Origin: Candidatus Poribacteria bacterium
GTDB lineage: Bacteria; Poribacteria; WGA-4E; WGA-3G
Assembly: GCA_022824265.1 (NCBI GenBank)
Contig: JAJEAG010000013.1
Coordinates: forward strand, 1 to 64,000
Reading direction: 5' to 3'
Length of the DNA: 64,000 nt
Below are positions 25,629-34,820 of the stretch, one piece after another (the stretch's first letter is position 1; every line of letters begins with the position of its first letter). Below the pieces are notes generated by a model. The model did no database searches. It was given only the letters and a program-made list of their open reading frames with translations, and was not told where the DNA came from. A program made the position numbers and the translations under genes.

Positions 25629-27224
25629 TTATTCAACGGTAAGGTCTTGTAGTTCTGTTTTTGCCTGTGCAACTTCCTCTTCATTGAGCGTAGGTCTATC
25701 AATAATAGAAAACAGGTCGTAGACAGCAGTTGCATCATCGTTAGATAGTGATTTTGCAGTTACCTCAAGGTTTTGGTCTAAGTTGTACTTGTAGTTTACT
25801 TCAATTGGTGATCCTTGTGGTAACCCCGGTGGAAGTTCAAGGGTACATTCACCCAATTTGTACTCATCAAAGAGATCTATTTCATCCCTACGTTGATCTT
25901 GTTCAAGACCTTGGACTACCTCAATTAATACCGATGGTTGATTGTGATCCACCGTCAAAAACCTATCCGCAATTTCACACGGTACAGCAGTCATTTTTGG
26001 AATCATGACATGGATAATATGCTGACGGATTGCGTTGAGAACAACAAGTCCAAGATTGTGAGTTGCTCCATCGGTTACGGTAACCTTCGGTGCACCATCA
26101 GGACCGATGAAACGATCGATGACTGCTTCTGGCATATCAATCGCTTCCGTGCTGCCTTCGGAAATCTGCCGTAATGTTCCCTGAATTGCTGCACCAATAG
26201 CAACGACTTCATCAGGATTGACTTCATGTGGATTGATCTCTTTACCGCTTAAAGATGCGATCATCTCCTGCACCATCGGCATACGGGTTGAACCACCTAC
26301 CAATAGGATTTTGTCTATTTCTTCCCAAGTCATTTCTGCTTCAGAAAGCACCATATTGCACAAAACCCTACATCGTTCAAGTAGGTCAGCAGTTAGTTGT
26401 TCGAACTTCTCGCGCGTCAACTCAACACGGGTCGTTTTACCATTATATCCACAAACAATGAGTGCGCGTTGTCTTAAGGACAATGATTCCTTGGCTGTGA
26501 TCGCATCCAATTGTAGGTCTTGGTAGGAGTGAAGATCTGCTAATGGATTTTCACCGTGTTCAATCTCAAACATCTCGGCAACATAAGTAATGATTTTATC
26601 ATCCCAATCCTTGCCACCAAGTCTATGATCCCCATTCGTTGCAAGCATCTGTATTTCCGAATCTGACACCTTCATGATGGTCACATCAAACGTGCCACCA
26701 CCAAGATCAAGCACAAATACATTTTGATTACTCCCTAATTGATCAATGCCATAAGCAAGTGCAGCAGCAGTTGGTTCGTTTAGGACTTGCAACACATTCA
26801 ACCCAGCAATTTTTCCAGCGTTACGAGTTGCTTCGCGCTCTGCATCGTGAAAATATGCGGGAACAGTGATGACAGCATCCGTAATCTCTTCATCCAGATA
26901 TGTCTCGGCATCTTGCTTGAGTTTGGTAAGTATTACGGCAGATAGTTCTTCTGGGGAATAGTCCTTATCATCAAATGTGCGATAGAATTCCGTTTTGGAT
27001 TTCCCCATCTCACGTTTGATAAACTCCACGATTTGTTCGGGGACTGCTCTGGCATTCTGCTTAGCGATTTTTCCAACAGTAACAAGAGCATCTTCAAACA
27101 TTACGACTGATGGTGTAATGCGTTCACTCTCAAGGTTTGGAATAATCTCTGGTTGACCGTGTTCATTCACATGTGCAATCACAGAGAATGTAGTACCGAG
27201 ATCTATACCAACGACCTTACCCAT
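25629..27224 (-). CDS. Hsp70/DnaK-family protein lacking the C-terminal lid
   Basis: A 531-residue Hsp70. The nucleotide-binding domain is complete: GIDLGTTFS (6-14), VLDLGGGTFDV (171-181), LLVGGSTRMP (307-316). The substrate-binding beta domain follows (about 380-492, with VVQGLEQDQRRD), but only about 38 residues remain after it, so the helical lid (over 100 residues in DnaK) is missing. The hydrophobic interdomain linker (DVLLLD in DnaK) is not conserved here (KVTVTD), and a short acidic insert precedes it. It overlaps the GrpE-like gene by 8 bp and is followed by seven J-like-module genes, with no classical dnaJ in view. I read it as a specialised paralogue rather than the housekeeping DnaK. 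Confidence 0.9.
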   Translation of the reverse strand: MGKVVGIDLGTTFSVIAHVNEHGQPEIIPNLESERITPSVVMFEDALVTVGKIAKQNARAVPEQIVEFIKREMGKSKTEFYRTFDDKDYSPEELSAVILTKLKQDAETYLDEEITDAVITVPAYFHDAEREATRNAGKIAGLNVLQVLNEPTAAALAYGIDQLGSNQNVFVLDLGGGTFDVTIMKVSDSEIQMLATNGDHRLGGKDWDDKIITYVAEMFEIEHGENPLADLHSYQDLQLDAITAKESLSLRQRALIVCGYNGKTTRVELTREKFEQLTADLLERCRVLCNMVLSEAEMTWEEIDKILLVGGSTRMPMVQEMIASLSGKEINPHEVNPDEVVAIGAAIQGTLRQISEGSTEAIDMPEAVIDRFIGPDGAPKVTVTDGATHNLGLVVLNAIRQHIIHVMIPKMTAVPCEIADRFLTVDHNQPSVLIEVVQGLEQDQRRDEIDLFDEYKLGECTLELPPGLPQGSPIEVNYKYNLDQNLEVTAKSLSNDDATAVYDLFSIIDRPTLNEEEVAQAKTELQDLTVE

Positions 27225-27933
27225 CTGTACTACCTCCCTTTTCGCTGATAGTTGATGGATTTACGTTGTCATCAGATTCCTGAGAAGTGGAATTGTAACG
27301 GTAAATAGTTACCTCTTCTGGTCGGAAAACTTTTCCTCGCCAATTAAACCCAATTTTATGTACTTCAGCTATCTTTCGATCCTGTTCTGGATTATCTGAT
27401 GGTATAACTTTGCGTGTCTTGTGCAGCTGTCTGTCAAGAGTATCAGATGATTCTGTATACGGTGACACGTCCATACGGAATAATACCTCTTCCAGTTTAA
27501 ACCGGAAGTTTTCTAAGTTTTTCCTGTATTGGGTCAACACAATTTTCATGTCCTCATCATTTCCACTGCCGATATCATCAAATTGAGATTCAAGGGATAC
27601 AAAGCTGTCGTATAGTTGGATCAGGTTGTGTATTATCGGTTTGTGCAGCACTTCAAGCAGAAAACTCTCTTTATAGTCCTTCATTTCAGCATATAACTTG
27701 TCAAACATCTCTGTCTGATTCTGGTTCCGAGAAATCTGTTTCTCAAAAAGGTCTTGTAATGCAGCTAAACTCTGACGCACTTCTGATATGGCGTTTGGTT
27801 GTATCAATTCTGTTTGATCCGCTTGCTCAGTCAGATTTGTAGTAGATTCCTGTATTTGTTCCGATTCAGCGGTATCATTATTCTCTTTTAAATCTAAGTT
27901 TACATTATCATCTCCGTTAATATTCTTACTCAT
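27217..27933 (-). CDS. GrpE-like nucleotide exchange factor
   Basis: A 238-residue GrpE-family protein. A GTG at 27945 is possible, but AGGTGG sits eight bases before the ATG at 27933 (MSKNING), which is preferred. After an acidic disordered N-terminus (1-60) comes a long coiled coil (about 60-110), a helical bundle part (KDYKESFLLEVLHKPIIHNL, LYDSF) and a C-terminal beta-rich part (IPSDNPEQDRKIAEVHKIGF, WRGKVFRPEEVTIYRY) as in GrpE. It is first in the operon with the lidless Hsp70. Its acidic tail (SEKGGSTDG) ends within the Hsp70 start. Confidence 0.82.
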   Translation of the reverse strand: MSKNINGDDNVNLDLKENNDTAESEQIQESTTNLTEQADQTELIQPNAISEVRQSLAALQDLFEKQISRNQNQTEMFDKLYAEMKDYKESFLLEVLHKPIIHNLIQLYDSFVSLESQFDDIGSGNDEDMKIVLTQYRKNLENFRFKLEEVLFRMDVSPYTESSDTLDRQLHKTRKVIPSDNPEQDRKIAEVHKIGFNWRGKVFRPEEVTIYRYNSTSQESDDNVNPSTISEKGGSTDG

Positions 27934-27968
27934 ATTTAAAACCACCTGTAGCTATATTTACTTTATAG

Positions 27969-28062
27969 GAGGCATCACTACTCGGTCAAACGCTCTTCTG
28001 ATTATACAATGTGAATAGGAGGAATGTCAAATAAAGTGATGCCTCAATTAATTGAGACATCA
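27969..28062 (-). promoter_or_regulatory. Promoter of the GrpE-Hsp70 array with three 9-bp half-sites
   Basis: On the minus strand TTGACA (28030-28025), an 18-bp spacer and TATAAT (28006-28001) form a near-ideal sigma-70 promoter; transcription would begin near 27994 and the ATG is at 27933. Three copies of TGATG(C/T)CTC surround it: 28037-28045 (plus orientation), 28054-28062 (minus) which together form a palindrome upstream of the -35 box, and 27969-27977 (minus) in the leader. No CIRCE element (HrcA site) is seen. The arrangement suggests an operator bound at both sides of the promoter. Confidence 0.7.
28037..28062 (-). terminator. Palindrome after the sulfatase gene
   Basis: TGATGCCTCAATT (28037-28049) and AATTGAGACATCA (28050-28062) pair with one mismatch. 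It lies 41 bp beyond the sulfatase stop and may end that transcript; it is also the upstream half-site pair of the next operon's promoter. Confidence 0.4.
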
Positions 28063-28102
28063 TACACCTGAGAAGATAGAAAAAACACCTAATATAATGC
28101 GG

Positions 28103-29383
28103 TTAACCCTTTTGCCAAGGAACGCTTCCTGCTTTTTGTATCTCTTCCTGTAATAGCTGTCCCATCTCTCTAAATTTCTGAGTGTTTGTCTTTGAAGTAT
28201 CAGTTGCTTCTAATGGATCACTTGATAGGTCATACAGTTCCAGTGGTTCAAATGGTCGATTGTGTAATAACTTTATGTCACCTTGTCGAATCGCGTGTTG
28301 ACTCAATCCACGAAACTGTTGTCCACCCTCGCGTCGTAGCCAATACAGCAGTCGATCTGAGAAGTCCTGTTTTTCACCTTGAAGTGTTTTCAAAATGGAC
28401 TGTCCCTCAATTTCGTGATTGATAGGAACATCCGCCACCTCACACACTGTCGGATATAAATCCATTAGCATTCCAACCTGATCCGTAACGTGTCCTTCAG
28501 GAATATGTCCTTGCCACATAGCACAGGTAGGAACTCGTATGCCACCTTCATACATCTCACCTTTCTGCCCGCGTAATGGACCATTAGTAGCACCAACCCC
28601 TATTTGTCCTCCATTGTCTGATGAATAGATGACAAGGGTATTAGAAAGTTGACCTGTATCCTCAAGTGCATCCAGCACACGACCGATTCCAGCATCCATG
28701 TGCTCAACAAGCGCAACGTATTTTGCACGTTGCGGTGAAATATCCTGTTCACGTTCCATCACACGTTCCACCCAATCATCAGGAGGTTGGATCGGTGTAT
28801 GTGGTGCGTTGTAAGCAAGATAGAGAAAGAATGGATGGGATGTATGTGCATGTGTCCGAATGAAATCAACACTCCAATCAGAAAAGAGGTCAGTAGCATG
28901 TCCCCTCGGATCAATTGTTTCTAAATCGTGCCGCATATAGTTATTATTGTGACGAAGGTGTGTGTAGTAGTCATCCATCATATCTCCGAGGAACCCGTGG
29001 AAATGGTCAAAGCCTCGTTTACATGGGTGATTCTCATCCTCAAGCCCCAAATGCCACTTTCCGATGATGGCTGTACGGTAGTCTTTCTGCTTCAACATTG
29101 AAGGCATTGTGATTGCATCCTGACAAAAATAACCCCAGTTATTCTCCGAATGCGTGCGAATCACACCAGGCACACCTACTCTATCCGGATAACGTCCTGT
29201 CAGAAGCGATGCACGACTCGGTGAACAAACAGAACAATTAGCATAGAACTGTGTAAATCGTGTACCCTCAGTTGCTATTCTATCAATGTTCGGGGTTTGT
29301 ATTGAAGGTCCATCGTGTGCGGATATATCGCCATATCCATGATCATCTGCAAGTATTAGTAATATATTCGGTGACTTTGCCAT
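28103..29383 (-). CDS. Type I sulfatase (arylsulfatase family)
   Basis: A 426-residue cytoplasmic-looking sulfatase that hydrolyses sulfate esters after conversion of Cys to formylglycine. The modification motif is CSPSR (Cys53-Arg57) in NCSVCSPSRASLLTGRYPDR; metal ligands are in LADDHGYGD (Asp13, Asp14). IIGKWHLG and the AYNAPHTPI block are typical, and SSDNGGQIG carries the later Asp-Asn pair. The ATG at 29395 is possible but GGAG fits the ATG at 29383 (MAKSPN), which is chosen. No signal peptide. It lies beside the mannonate dehydratase gene, pointing to breakdown of sulfated polysaccharide. The nearby FGE-like array lacks catalytic cysteines and is unlikely to be its activator. Confidence 0.92.
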   Translation of the reverse strand: MAKSPNILLILADDHGYGDISAHDGPSIQTPNIDRIATEGTRFTQFYANCSVCSPSRASLLTGRYPDRVGVPGVIRTHSENNWGYFCQDAITMPSMLKQKDYRTAIIGKWHLGLEDENHPCKRGFDHFHGFLGDMMDDYYTHLRHNNNYMRHDLETIDPRGHATDLFSDWSVDFIRTHAHTSHPFFLYLAYNAPHTPIQPPDDWVERVMEREQDISPQRAKYVALVEHMDAGIGRVLDALEDTGQLSNTLVIYSSDNGGQIGVGATNGPLRGQKGEMYEGGIRVPTCAMWQGHIPEGHVTDQVGMLMDLYPTVCEVADVPINHEIEGQSILKTLQGEKQDFSDRLLYWLRREGGQQFRGLSQHAIRQGDIKLLHNRPFEPLELYDLSSDPLEATDTSKTNTQKFREMGQLLQEEIQKAGSVPWQKG

Positions 29384-29479
29384 AATCATCTCCATGTAGT
29401 TATGTTATCTTATCAAACGGGGTGATCAATCTGCGATCTCATTCTATTCTATGTTATACGTTAATAGGATATTTGGTTA

Positions 29480-30481
29480 TTATTGATTTTCTGCATTAAC
29501 AGCCTGAATAAGTGCTTTGATATATCCAAACTGAAATGCCCATGCTTGTCGAACGCGTCCAGAAACTCCTTCTGGGGCTTTATCATCTGCGTGAGATGGT
29601 GCGTGATCTGGCATTAGCATATAGGGATACTCAACGTCTCGCAATGTCTGCGCTACCTTATACATGTCTACGTCACCTTCATCGGGCCATACTTCTTGGA
29701 AGTTATGCAGTCCACCGCGTATATTGCGAAAGTGTATGTTGAATATCTTCTTACGTTTACCAAAATATTCAACTATTTCGTAAAGTTCAGTGCCCGGGTC
29801 TTCTAACCCTTCTGAAACGACTCCACAACAGAAATTGAAGCCGTTATACGGACTATCTACAATCTCTGCATATCGTTTTAATCCATCGAAAATCGGATAA
29901 TTCCAACGTTCCACACCACGCAGAACAGGTGCAGGCGGATCGTTAGGATGGCAAGCCATCTGAATCTTATTCTCCTCAGCAACAGGAATGACGCGTTCAA
30001 GGAAATATCCTATACGGTCAAATGCTTCCTCGCGACTCACCTTACTTGCATCGGAAAGCGTCTCGTTGTCATACTTGGAGAGATCAAATGTACTGTATTT
30101 AGAACCACCACGTCCATCTGTCTGTTCTGTCCGTTGATGATTCAGGATACAGAAATTATAATTCAGTCCACGTAATCCTGCTGCGGCAGCATTTTCGATT
30201 GTCTTACAAACACCACCAATATCTCTATCTCGTTGTGGATCCTGTGCAAGCGTGATGCTTCTTGATATTCCGATGTGAATCATCTCCAGGCTGACACCTG
30301 CTACCGCTGCTTCCTCCTTATGCTTCATCAAAGTATCGGGTTGTGTTCCTTTGACTGATGCATCCATGTGTGTAACACCATGACGGACAAGGAATTCCAA
30401 TTCCTTTGTTGATGTGCCGATTCCTTGGACCCCTACGTGCATTTTTGCCCCATTGTTCGTCAGCTTTTTGCTATTGTTCAT
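29480..30481 (-). CDS. uxuA: D-mannonate dehydratase
   Basis: A 333-residue TIM-barrel enzyme of the UxuA family, which dehydrates D-mannonate to 2-keto-3-deoxygluconate in hexuronate breakdown. The metal-site motifs are visible: HPNDPPAP (residues about 180-187), FCCGVVSEG, NIHFRNIRGG and MPDHAPSHAD. Length is slightly below that of E. coli UxuA (394), close to the shorter bacterial form. Initiation at ATG 30481 is preceded by AAGGAGGG. It is divergent from the TPR gene at 30683 and upstream of the sulfatase on the same strand, so both may be expressed together. Confidence 0.88.
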   Translation of the reverse strand: MNNSKKLTNNGAKMHVGVQGIGTSTKELEFLVRHGVTHMDASVKGTQPDTLMKHKEEAAVAGVSLEMIHIGISRSITLAQDPQRDRDIGGVCKTIENAAAAGLRGLNYNFCILNHQRTEQTDGRGGSKYSTFDLSKYDNETLSDASKVSREEAFDRIGYFLERVIPVAEENKIQMACHPNDPPAPVLRGVERWNYPIFDGLKRYAEIVDSPYNGFNFCCGVVSEGLEDPGTELYEIVEYFGKRKKIFNIHFRNIRGGLHNFQEVWPDEGDVDMYKVAQTLRDVEYPYMLMPDHAPSHADDKAPEGVSGRVRQAWAFQFGYIKALIQAVNAENQ

Positions 30482-30621
30482 TGTCTGACCCTCCTTTTGA
30501 GATTGACTTCGTGCAATATATGATACACATCGGGAATTGTAGCATGTCCTGCTGATAAGGTCAAATCATAAGGTGCGGCTTCCTGTTGACCCATACATTC
30601 GCAACATTACAGAAATCGGGA

Positions 30622-30650
30622 TTGAAAAACAGGCATATATATGCTAAACT
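30622..30650 (+). promoter_or_regulatory. Sigma-70-like promoter for the TPR membrane protein
   Basis: TTGAAA (30622-30627), a 17-bp spacer and TAAACT (30645-30650); the start codon is 33 bp further on. Confidence 0.5.
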
Positions 30651-30682
30651 GAACATCATATCAGACAAAGTACTCACAATAT

Positions 30683-31543
30683 ATGAAACACATGAATAAA
30701 AGCATTTTCTTATTATTATCCCTTCTTATAGTTCTGACTCTATTCATCAATTCTACTTCAACTGCAGAAAATGATCTTCTCAAACTTGGTGACCACCTAT
30801 TGAAATTGGAAAATTATGATGCAGCCATAACTGAATATAAACGTTTTATCTTCTTTCATCCAGATGATAAACGGGTAGCGAATACATACTACAACATTGG
30901 ACTGGCATATCGCGTACAAGGATTCTGGCAAGAGGCTATTATTTCAATGCGAAATGCAATGTTTCACGCTTCAAACGATGACGATAAATCCGAATTCCAA
31001 ATAAATCTTGCTGTAACACTGATAGCATCAAAAAACTATGATCTCGCGCAATTGGAATTGATAAAAGTAATGCTACGAGATCCAAATGTTGCATTAGACA
31101 AACGCATTCTATTTTTGCGATCAGTTGCGTATATTTACCAGTTTCGGTGGGAGGAAGCGCGTGAAATCTTACAAGAGTATACGGATGACGATAAACTTGA
31201 CATACTTTTTAACAAAGTTGCAAATCTTCCACAAAAGTCCACCACCACAGCAAAGGTGTTATCTACAATAATACCAGGAGCAGGTCAGTTCTATACAGGA
31301 GACTGGCGTGGTGGATTAAATGCCTTTGTTCTGAACAGTTTACTTGGATATGTAGCAGTTGATGCCGTTCTGGATCAACACTACGCAGATGCTGCATTTT
31401 GGATATTCTTTATCTTCAACAGGTACTATCAGGGAAATTCTTACAGAGCGGAAAATGCAGTAAAGATATACAACAATAAAGTCTCTCAACGCGCAGCAGA
31501 TGCCTTATTGAATAGGTTACAAGAGATCGCTGCAGCACCTTAA
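30683..31543 (+). CDS. Exported TPR protein with C-terminal PGAGQFY-type membrane domain
   Basis: A 286-residue protein. N-terminal signal peptide or anchor (about 5-27), then TPR-like helical hairpins (about 30-165: GDHLLKLENYDAAITEYKRF, YYNIGLAYRVQGFWQEAI), and a C-terminal hydrophobic region beginning STIIPGAGQFYTGDWRGGLN (about 193-212) with two membrane segments (212-229, 236-250). The PGaGQFYxGxxxxGl pattern occurs in small bacterial membrane domains of uncertain role. A start at the second Met (30692) is equally plausible. It is convergent with the TRAP permease gene, 7 bp apart. Confidence 0.7.
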   Translation: MKHMNKSIFLLLSLLIVLTLFINSTSTAENDLLKLGDHLLKLENYDAAITEYKRFIFFHPDDKRVANTYYNIGLAYRVQGFWQEAIISMRNAMFHASNDDDKSEFQINLAVTLIASKNYDLAQLELIKVMLRDPNVALDKRILFLRSVAYIYQFRWEEAREILQEYTDDDKLDILFNKVANLPQKSTTTAKVLSTIIPGAGQFYTGDWRGGLNAFVLNSLLGYVAVDAVLDQHYADAAFWIFFIFNRYYQGNSYRAENAVKIYNNKVSQRAADALLNRLQEIAAAP

Positions 31544-31550
31544 TTTCAAA

Positions 31551-33443
31551 CTACGATTCAGCCTTATTCTGTAGAAAAACCACCACTCCAAGCAGTACCA
31601 TTCCTATAGTGAACGTCCAGATATGATGCGTAAATGCAAGAAACGCTGCGATCCCAAGCATAATTGTTTCATACCAACGCGTTTTTCTCATGAAGTAACC
31701 TATTGTCATAGTTGAAAAGAGAATAGTACCCACCAATGCTGTGGTTACAGACATGATATTTTGTAGATGTGTGCCAGAAAATAGGATATGCGTGTAGGCA
31801 AACAATAGCGGCATGATGTATAACAGTTTGGCAAACTTAAAGCATGCCCATCCAGTTTTCCACGGATCGGCACGGGCAATTGCAGCACCGGCATAAGCAC
31901 CCAATGCAACAGGCGGTGTAATGTTAGAATCTTGACTGAGCCAAAAGATGATAAGATGGGATGCGATGATTGATATGCCCATCTCTGGACTTGTCAGGAT
32001 AGGTACTGCAAGTTGAGAAGTAATCAAATAGGCAGCAGTTACTGGAATTCCCATTCCTAAAACAAGTGAAGCAGCAGCAAGAAGTAACACTGCAATTGCG
32101 CGATTACTACCTGCGACAGATAACACTAAATCCGGAAATTTCGTGCCTAAGTCTGTGAGATTTATGACACCAATGATGATTCCTATAGTCCCAACTGCCC
32201 CACCAATAGCGAGAGAGTTTTTGGCACCGGTTACCATCGCTTCCCAGATTCGTATCGGTGTTAATCTTGTTTCCCTTCGAAAGTAACTGACAACAATTGT
32301 GACAAGAATAGAAAAGAAGGCTGCTTTGAAGGCGGAGTATCCAGCCATGAGTGAAGCAATGAGAGTAACCAATGGCAGTAGGTAGAACCAACCTGATATA
32401 AGAAGCGTTGAAAATTTCGGTATTTCTGAGCGAGGTATCGGTTCAATTCCCTGTTTTTTGGCTTCAAAGTGAACCATTACCCATACTGACAGAAAATAGA
32501 GAACTGCTGGAACGATTGATATGAGTGCGATTTTACTATACGGTTCTCCTGTCCTCTCTGCTATCAGGAATGCACCTGCACCCATCACTGGGGGTAGGAA
32601 TTGTCCTCCAACAGACGCTGATGCTTCAACCGCGCCTGCGATGTGAGGACGAAAACCAGTACGTTTCATCAAAGGAATTGTAAATGCACCAGTAGTAACT
32701 GTATTAGCAATTGCACTTCCCGCAACTGAGCCAAAAAATCCAGAGGTAACAACCGAAACCTTGGCAGCACCACCGATTGACCTTCCCGTTAGAGACATCG
32801 GAAGGTCAATAAAGAACTGTCCTACACCAGATTTTTCTAAAAATGCACCGAAAAATATAAAGAGTATGACATAGGTCGCCATCACATTTGCCATGATACC
32901 GAATATGCCATCTTGATTAAAAAAGCAGTGCTCAATAATCCGCCTAAATGAAAAACCGGGGTTTTGGATGACCTCAGGCATAACACGTCCGAATAGGGCA
33001 TACAGTATTCCGACAATTGCTATGATAGACAATCCCCATCCAACAGTCCGACGACTCATCTCAAAACTAACGATGAGTCCGAATGCACCCATTACAATAT
33101 CTATATTTGTATAAGCACCGGCTCTATCGGCAATATTTGCGTAGTCTATAATCCAATAGCCAATTGCACAGACACTTAGACCTGCTAACACTATATCAAG
33201 AATGGATGGACGCTCGATAGGTGAACTTTGACGGAATTTGTAGAGGATGGCAATTAGGACAAAGGTAAATAGAAGATATAAACCGAGATGATACTGTTCC
33301 GATGCTGTGCCGAAACCTGCACTATAGATGTAGAAACCAACGAAAAAGACGGCACATATCTCAAAAATCCACTTTGAGATAACATTTAGATCAGTGCGTT
33401 GTTTTGTAAATCCTGCGACATCTGTTGTTTCAGTTTGTTCCAT
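31551..33443 (-). CDS. TRAP transporter fused permease (small + large membrane subunits)
   Basis: A 630-residue fusion of the 4-helix and 12-helix TRAP subunits that imports organic anions by ion symport. Hydrophobic helices cover almost the entire chain. Typical motifs are SRRTVGW, FGAFLEKSGVGQFFIDLP, SGFFGSVAGSAIANTVTTG, ASASVGGQFLPPVMGAGAF and LGMGIPVTAAYLITSQL. Fused permeases of this kind normally work with a TAXI-type periplasmic binding protein, but none is encoded beside it. It starts 6 bp after the beta-barrel gene in what looks like a single transcript with an ABC system. Confidence 0.92.
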   Translation of the reverse strand: MEQTETTDVAGFTKQRTDLNVISKWIFEICAVFFVGFYIYSAGFGTASEQYHLGLYLLFTFVLIAILYKFRQSSPIERPSILDIVLAGLSVCAIGYWIIDYANIADRAGAYTNIDIVMGAFGLIVSFEMSRRTVGWGLSIIAIVGILYALFGRVMPEVIQNPGFSFRRIIEHCFFNQDGIFGIMANVMATYVILFIFFGAFLEKSGVGQFFIDLPMSLTGRSIGGAAKVSVVTSGFFGSVAGSAIANTVTTGAFTIPLMKRTGFRPHIAGAVEASASVGGQFLPPVMGAGAFLIAERTGEPYSKIALISIVPAVLYFLSVWVMVHFEAKKQGIEPIPRSEIPKFSTLLISGWFYLLPLVTLIASLMAGYSAFKAAFFSILVTIVVSYFRRETRLTPIRIWEAMVTGAKNSLAIGGAVGTIGIIIGVINLTDLGTKFPDLVLSVAGSNRAIAVLLLAAASLVLGMGIPVTAAYLITSQLAVPILTSPEMGISIIASHLIIFWLSQDSNITPPVALGAYAGAAIARADPWKTGWACFKFAKLLYIMPLLFAYTHILFSGTHLQNIMSVTTALVGTILFSTMTIGYFMRKTRWYETIMLGIAAFLAFTHHIWTFTIGMVLLGVVVFLQNKAES

Positions 33444-33449
33444 AAGAAA

Positions 33450-34820
33450 CTAAAAATCTGTTGTAACCCCGAGCATGATGGAGGTCGTATGTATAGGCTC
33501 AAATTGTGAACTTCCATCATCTGTTTGAACACGTCTGAATCGGTACTGGTGCACGAAAATTGTTTGAATAGGTGGTACAACTACATAACTTACCTCCAAA
33601 TTCAGAGCGGATTTTTCGTCCAGATCAACCAGATCAGAGAAGAAACCTGTATCCCCATCTTCACCAATATTCCGTTTTGTATAGAATGCCCGAAAACTCA
33701 TTTGTGGCACTAACCCCGATTCATTAACACCTAAATAGATTTTAGATGTATTATTATCGTATTGTTCATAAGCACCTAAGAGTTGGAGTTCTGGCAACGG
33801 TTGAATGATTAGCTGCGTGAAGAATCCGCGCCTTGTATCGTTATTCGTTTCATATCCCCAAAAAATTGGTATACCAGTTTCATAGGTATAGTCAAAAATA
33901 GAAGGTATGTAGCCATTACTGAAAATACGATACTCAAATTTGAAAATCGCTTTGGTAGATGCCAATCCGATACCTGTTCCGTTGCCCCATGTGAGTTCTT
34001 CCTGTAGTGGGTCCCCATCATCTGATGACGATCCAGATGTCTCATCAACATCCATAAATTTCTGTGGTTTAACGGGTGGTGTCTGGACAGCATAATCATT
34101 ATAAAGATCTATTCGAAACGAACTTTGTTCAACTATAGGAAACCCAACATCTACACCCACTACGTCAAAAGTGTGGGAATCCCCATCAGGATAATTTGGG
34201 TCAATGTCGGTGATATAGGTAGCACCAAATTCCATTCGTGTCAGTAGGTTATTGTTTTCAAGTCGTTGGAATGGTCTGTAAAACCCTCGTCCACCAAATA
34301 TTGTTGGCTGTCCAAGGTCATTTACCATGGTTTCAACGCCATACTTGTTAGCTGATTCTCTTAGGTTTAGATGCAACCCGCGCCTATCATGATTTGAATA
34401 TCCTGACATGATAGAACCGTGACCGATTGTGAGGTAGTCGAATTCACCAAGACGGAAGTAAAACGGATCATAAAGATCACCATAACTAATGTAACGAATC
34501 AACCTTAACCATGTGCTTGCACTGTCCCAAACTTCACCATCTTCTGCCAAGAATTGGTCTTCTGCATTTTCAGCATAAGGATTGTAAAGCAAAACAAAGT
34601 TAAAACCCAAACCGACTTTTCCAATAGGAATCTCCGGCTGAAGTTGAATCCGAATATACGCATCACCATTGATGAATGTTAAACCCCCTCCGTAAAACCC
34701 ACTTGTGAGAAAATCTTTTTCTGTCATGGGAGTTAATGTATTCTGTGCGGATAGTGTTGGAACAAAGGCAACAATAAATGTGATTAATACAAAGACAGCA
34801 AGTAGTTTAGATGTGTTCAT
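33450..34820 (-). CDS. Probable outer-membrane beta-barrel protein
   Basis: A 456-residue protein with a signal peptide (1-25, ending PTLSAQ) and then alternating polar and hydrophobic strands rich in Gly, Tyr, Phe and Asn (YGGGLTFINGDAYIRIQLQP, LGFNFVLLYNPY). The last residue is Phe in SIMLGVTTDF, the classical outer-membrane barrel ending. A low-complexity Ser/Asp loop (ETSGSSSDDGDP) is near 265. No named family is recognised. Its ATG overlaps the stop of the LolD-like ATPase by 4 bp (ATGA), so the two are translationally coupled, and the TRAP gene follows after 6 bp. Confidence 0.7.
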   Translation of the reverse strand: MNTSKLLAVFVLITFIVAFVPTLSAQNTLTPMTEKDFLTSGFYGGGLTFINGDAYIRIQLQPEIPIGKVGLGFNFVLLYNPYAENAEDQFLAEDGEVWDSASTWLRLIRYISYGDLYDPFYFRLGEFDYLTIGHGSIMSGYSNHDRRGLHLNLRESANKYGVETMVNDLGQPTIFGGRGFYRPFQRLENNNLLTRMEFGATYITDIDPNYPDGDSHTFDVVGVDVGFPIVEQSSFRIDLYNDYAVQTPPVKPQKFMDVDETSGSSSDDGDPLQEELTWGNGTGIGLASTKAIFKFEYRIFSNGYIPSIFDYTYETGIPIFWGYETNNDTRRGFFTQLIIQPLPELQLLGAYEQYDNNTSKIYLGVNESGLVPQMSFRAFYTKRNIGEDGDTGFFSDLVDLDEKSALNLEVSYVVVPPIQTIFVHQYRFRRVQTDDGSSQFEPIHTTSIMLGVTTDF

